Part shown: positions 43,738 through 45,816 of the stretch, one piece after another | How positions within the stretch are numbered: position 1 is the first letter of the stretch | How the letters are laid out: each line of letters opens with the position of its first letter | Assembly: GCF_047638075.1 (NCBI RefSeq) | Contig: NZ_JBLJBV010000063.1 | Location: 1 to 45,816 of the forward strand | Length of the DNA: 45,816 nucleotides | From: UBA6197 sp047638075 | GTDB lineage: Bacteria; Pseudomonadota; Alphaproteobacteria; Rhodobacterales; Rhodobacteraceae | Reading direction: 5' to 3' | Program-made: the position numbers and the translations under genes | Notes under the pieces: model-generated | Told to the model about the DNA's origin: nothing | The model's database searches: none | What the model saw: the letters and a program-made list of their open reading frames with translations, nothing else

Positions 43738-44813
43738 GCGATGACACTGAAAAGGAACACGAGCCTACTCAACAAAAGTTGGATGAGGCCCGAAAGCGCG
43801 GCGAATTGGTCCGGTCGGCCGAGATCTCCGTGGCAGCATCCTACGGTGGCTTTTTGATTGCTGTAATTGGTTTTGGAACAGTTGGCTTAACCGCCTTTGG
43901 AACGCGTCTGATGGTCCTTCTGGATCAATCGGATCGGCTCTCGGACCTATTTCTCTCGGGGGGGAGCGGGCCAATTTTCGGAATGCTTTCCGGGGTCTTG
44001 GCGACAGTTTCATTTATCTTCATTTTGCCGCCCGTTATTGTGCTTGCATTCCTAGGCGCCCAACGCGCCATTGTGTTTGCCCCTGAGAAATTAATGCCAA
44101 AAATGAGCCGCATCAATCCAATGTCAAACGCGGTCCAGAAGTTTGGGCGCGGTGGGTTATTTGAGTTTTTCAAGAATTTTGTAAAACTGGTAATCATTTC
44201 CACTATTCTTGGAAACTTTATTCTTGGCAGAACAGATCAGATACTGATGACCCAGTATCTGACGCCTGAAATGGCAACCGCCACACTCTTAAGGCTGACC
44301 GTCGAGTTTGTCTCAATCGTGTTTATTGTTGCCGTGGCCATTAGCGCCATTGATTACCTGTGGCAACGCGCAGAGCATATGAGGCGAAACCGAATGTCGC
44401 GCCAAGAGATCATTGATGAGATGAAACAGTCTGATGGTGATCCGCATATGAAAGCCCAGCGGCGCCAACGAGGAGTCGAGATTGCTACAAACCGTATGTT
44501 GGCTGATGTACCCCAGGCAGACGTAGTGATAGTGAACCCAACGCATTATGCGGTAGCGCTGAAATGGGAGCGCGGCAGCGGGCGCGCCCCCAAGTGCCTG
44601 GCGAAGGGTGTGGATGAAATTGCCGCCCGCATCCGTGAGGCCGCAAATGTCGCCGGCGTACCAATTCACTCTGACCCGCCCACCGCTCGCGCGCTCTTTG
44701 CCACTATAGAAGTGGGGCAAGAGATCCAACCTGAACATTACCGGGTCGTTGCTGCCGCAATTCGATTTTCTGAAAGAATGCGCCGCCATGCCCGCGAAAG
44801 GGGGGGGAGATGA
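43734..44813 (+). CDS. flhB: Flagellar biosynthesis protein FlhB
   Basis: Substrate-specificity switch of the flagellar exporter, 359 residues. The N-terminal EPTQQKLDEARKRGELVRSAE is characteristic, four membrane helices follow, and the autocleavage motif Asn268-Pro-Thr-His (VIVNPTHYAVALKW) is intact, so the switch should work. The C-terminal part contains PTARALFATIEVGQEIQPEHY as in other FlhB. It overlaps fliR upstream and the small coiled-coil gene downstream. Confidence 0.97.
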   Translation: MSDDTEKEHEPTQQKLDEARKRGELVRSAEISVAASYGGFLIAVIGFGTVGLTAFGTRLMVLLDQSDRLSDLFLSGGSGPIFGMLSGVLATVSFIFILPPVIVLAFLGAQRAIVFAPEKLMPKMSRINPMSNAVQKFGRGGLFEFFKNFVKLVIISTILGNFILGRTDQILMTQYLTPEMATATLLRLTVEFVSIVFIVAVAISAIDYLWQRAEHMRRNRMSRQEIIDEMKQSDGDPHMKAQRRQRGVEIATNRMLADVPQADVVIVNPTHYAVALKWERGSGRAPKCLAKGVDEIAARIREAANVAGVPIHSDPPTARALFATIEVGQEIQPEHYRVVAAAIRFSERMRRHARERGGR

Positions 44814-45169
44814 AACGTTCTGCGAAGCTTCATGATCTTATCAAGTTGGCGGAACTCAAGAAAGCCATGGCGCTTGATCAACTAAGTAACATCCAAAAGC
44901 GCCAAAGATACATATATGAACAACTAAAATGCAACGATGAGAAGCGCGAAGAGCTTTGTTCTTTTGTTATATCCCACCCAACCGACACCGTTCGCGCGCA
45001 GAAATACGGCGAATGGCTAGCAACTGTAAGGCACGACCTGGAAACGAATTTGGCAATACTGAGACCAGAATATGAGCAGTCTTATGCCGCTTCAAACCAG
45101 GCATTTGGACGCACACAATCATTAAAAGAATTATACGCAACCGTCATTGAAAAGGAAGGGATCAAATAG
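44810..45169 (+). CDS. Small FliJ-like coiled-coil protein of the flagellar operon
   Basis: A 119-residue, charged, mostly helical protein without signal or membrane segment. Its first 40 residues (HDLIKLAELKKAMALDQLSN, then IQKRQRYIYEQLK) have heptad character. Size and composition fit FliJ-type export chaperones, but sequence similarity is too weak to name it. It overlaps the flhB stop by four bases, which ties it to flagellar export. The IS5-type element begins 13 bp after its stop, so any further genes of the operon would be separated from it. Confidence 0.7.
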   Translation: MKRSAKLHDLIKLAELKKAMALDQLSNIQKRQRYIYEQLKCNDEKREELCSFVISHPTDTVRAQKYGEWLATVRHDLETNLAILRPEYEQSYAASNQAFGRTQSLKELYATVIEKEGIK

Positions 45170-45182
45170 GATAATATCTATT

Positions 45183-45531
45183 GGGCACCTCGAAAAATTG
45201 CCCTGCCCGGGCGGCTGTGGCATGAAGCAGGGGAAGTTCGACGGCTTGGAGTGTGAAGATGGCGCAGATTGGTTTCTTTGATCTTTCAGACCGCTACGCG
45301 AGCCTGGACACCAAGAGGGACCCGCTGGTCGGGATTGACGCCATCGTGCTGTGGGAGGAGTTTCGTTCGACGCTGGAACGGGTCTGGCGCAAGCCGGAAG
45401 CAGGGCACAAATCCGGCGCCGGGGGTAAGCCTTGGGACGTGATCGTGATGTTCAAGACGCTGGTTCTGAGTGCTCTTTACAATCTGTCGGACGACCAGAT
45501 TGAGTATCAGGTACGCGACCGGCTGTCGTTT
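45183..45531 (+). mobile_element. IS5-family insertion sequence, left part (interrupted)
   Basis: The left end appears to lie near 45183, where GGGCACCTCGAAAAATTGCC begins; the exact boundary and target duplication cannot be fixed without the other end. The transposase start lies 76 bp inside. The element is cut at 45531/45532 by an IS3-family element, and its remainder would lie beyond the window. Confidence 0.7.
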
Positions 45532-45534
45532 TGA
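45259..45534 (+). pseudogene. IS5-family transposase, N-terminal fragment broken by an insertion
   Basis: The first 91 codons of an IS5-family transposase: MAQIGFFDLSDRYASLD, GAGGKPWDVIVMFKTLVLSA and YNLSDDQIEYQVRDRLSF. In intact relatives the last motif continues with a Met-Arg-Phe-Leu-Gly stretch into the DDE catalytic domain. Here it stops at a TGA that belongs to the terminus of the inserted IS3 element. None of the DDE residues is present, so the fragment is inactive. An in-frame GTG at 45253 is an alternative start. Confidence 0.85.
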
Positions 45535-45816
45535 AGTGGCCCCGCTTTCCTGAACAGGTTTGTGGCTCAGCTAAGACACATCGGGGTTAGGTTTCATGCT
45601 GCTTGGTTGATCTGTGCTGGGTCCAAGTATGCGCCGTCTGGGGTCCGTTTAGCAAGCGCGGTGTGCGGCCGCTCGGCGTTGTAGAATTCGAGCCATTCGT
45701 CGATGACGCGTTTGGCTTGGAACCCGTCCTGCAACTCGTGCAAATAGACAGCCTCCTGCTTAAGCGTAAGCCTCCGGCGGCGGCGGTCTGATTTCGGGAT
45801 CGATCCGATGGTAAAT
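45532..45816 (-). mobile_element. IS3-family insertion sequence, 3' end (runs off the window)
   Basis: The terminus TGAAGTGGCCCCGCTTTCC at 45532 begins with TG, as IS3-family ends do, and lies 62 bp behind the stop of an orfB-type transposase on the minus strand. It is inserted into the IS5-type transposase gene. Target duplication and the other end are outside the window. Confidence 0.8.
45594..45816 (-). CDS. IS3-family transposase (OrfB, integrase core), C-terminal fragment
   Basis: The last 73 residues of a transposase, with the window edge as upstream limit. The end of the rve-type domain is visible: LTLKQEAVYLHELQDGFQAK, then RVIDEWLEFYNAERPHTALA and KRTPDGAYLDP, the FYN-x2-RPH-x-AL-x4-TP pattern of IS3 OrfB. 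The Glu of the DDE triad is probably the one in LKQEAVYL. The frame is open to the window edge, so this copy may be complete and active. Confidence 0.88.
   Translation of the reverse strand, partial: FTIGSIPKSDRRRRRLTLKQEAVYLHELQDGFQAKRVIDEWLEFYNAERPHTALAKRTPDGAYLDPAQINQAA

Noticed and set aside
1..45816. Search by eye for CRISPR arrays, tRNA/rRNA genes and prophage genes
   Set aside because: No regularly spaced repeats, tRNA-like cloverleaf or phage structural genes were noticed anywhere in the window.

Overview
The window looks like a chromosomal segment of an alphaproteobacterium of the Rhodobacteraceae (Roseobacter type). The basis is the psd-pssA pair, an rplM-rpsI operon, a polyol operon with the gene order known from Rhodobacter sphaeroides (smoEFGK-smoS-mtlK), and a flagellar export block (SLT lytic transglycosylase, flhA, fliR, flhB). 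Identification rests on reading the protein sequences; no database search was possible.

Layout. 1-3.4 kb: housekeeping genes (pssA start, psd, rpsI, rplM), a PaaI-type thioesterase and a divergent enoyl-CoA hydratase-like gene. 3.5-13.5 kb: a polyol locus. A minus-strand operon encodes an ABC importer, sorbitol/galactitol dehydrogenase (SmoS) and mannitol dehydrogenase (MtlK). A LacI regulator lies between it and a plus-strand pair, a PfkB sugar kinase and a GatZ-family protein. Similar palindromes precede both transcription units. With no GatY aldolase present, the pair fits a tagatose/fructose kinase plus tagatose-6-phosphate 4-epimerase route into fructose-6-phosphate.

13.5-23.3 kb: one seven-gene minus-strand operon (hyuA-hyuB, a Liv-type binding protein, livH-livM-livG-livF) for import and ATP-dependent opening of a cyclic amide, followed by an IclR regulator. 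A 15-base sequence is identical in front of hyuA and in front of the iclR gene. The hyuA copy forms part of an inverted repeat just downstream of a canonical TTGACA/TATAAT promoter.

23.6-39.7 kb: an amine/amide catabolic block in three transcription units: (a) flavin monooxygenase, RidA, DUF1028 and aldehyde dehydrogenase; (b) Pot-type ABC transporter, YtcJ-type amidohydrolase and GMC oxidoreductase; (c) LysR regulator, TMADH-family amine dehydrogenase and M20 deacylase. The 15-bp palindrome TTAGGCnnnGCCTAA, which contains a LysR-type T-N11-A core, occurs perfectly upstream of (a) and between the divergent (b) and (c), and with one mismatch in front of the amine dehydrogenase. I read this as one LysR-controlled regulon for a nitrogenous substrate I cannot identify. 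The dehydrogenase carries substrate-pocket residues like those of histamine dehydrogenase rather than trimethylamine dehydrogenase. This is the most interesting system in the window.

40.1-45.2 kb: flagellar export genes with overlapping starts and stops, ending in a small FliJ-like coiled-coil gene. 45.2 kb to the end: an IS5-family element 13 bp behind the flagellar genes, whose transposase gene is cut by an IS3-family element that runs off the window.
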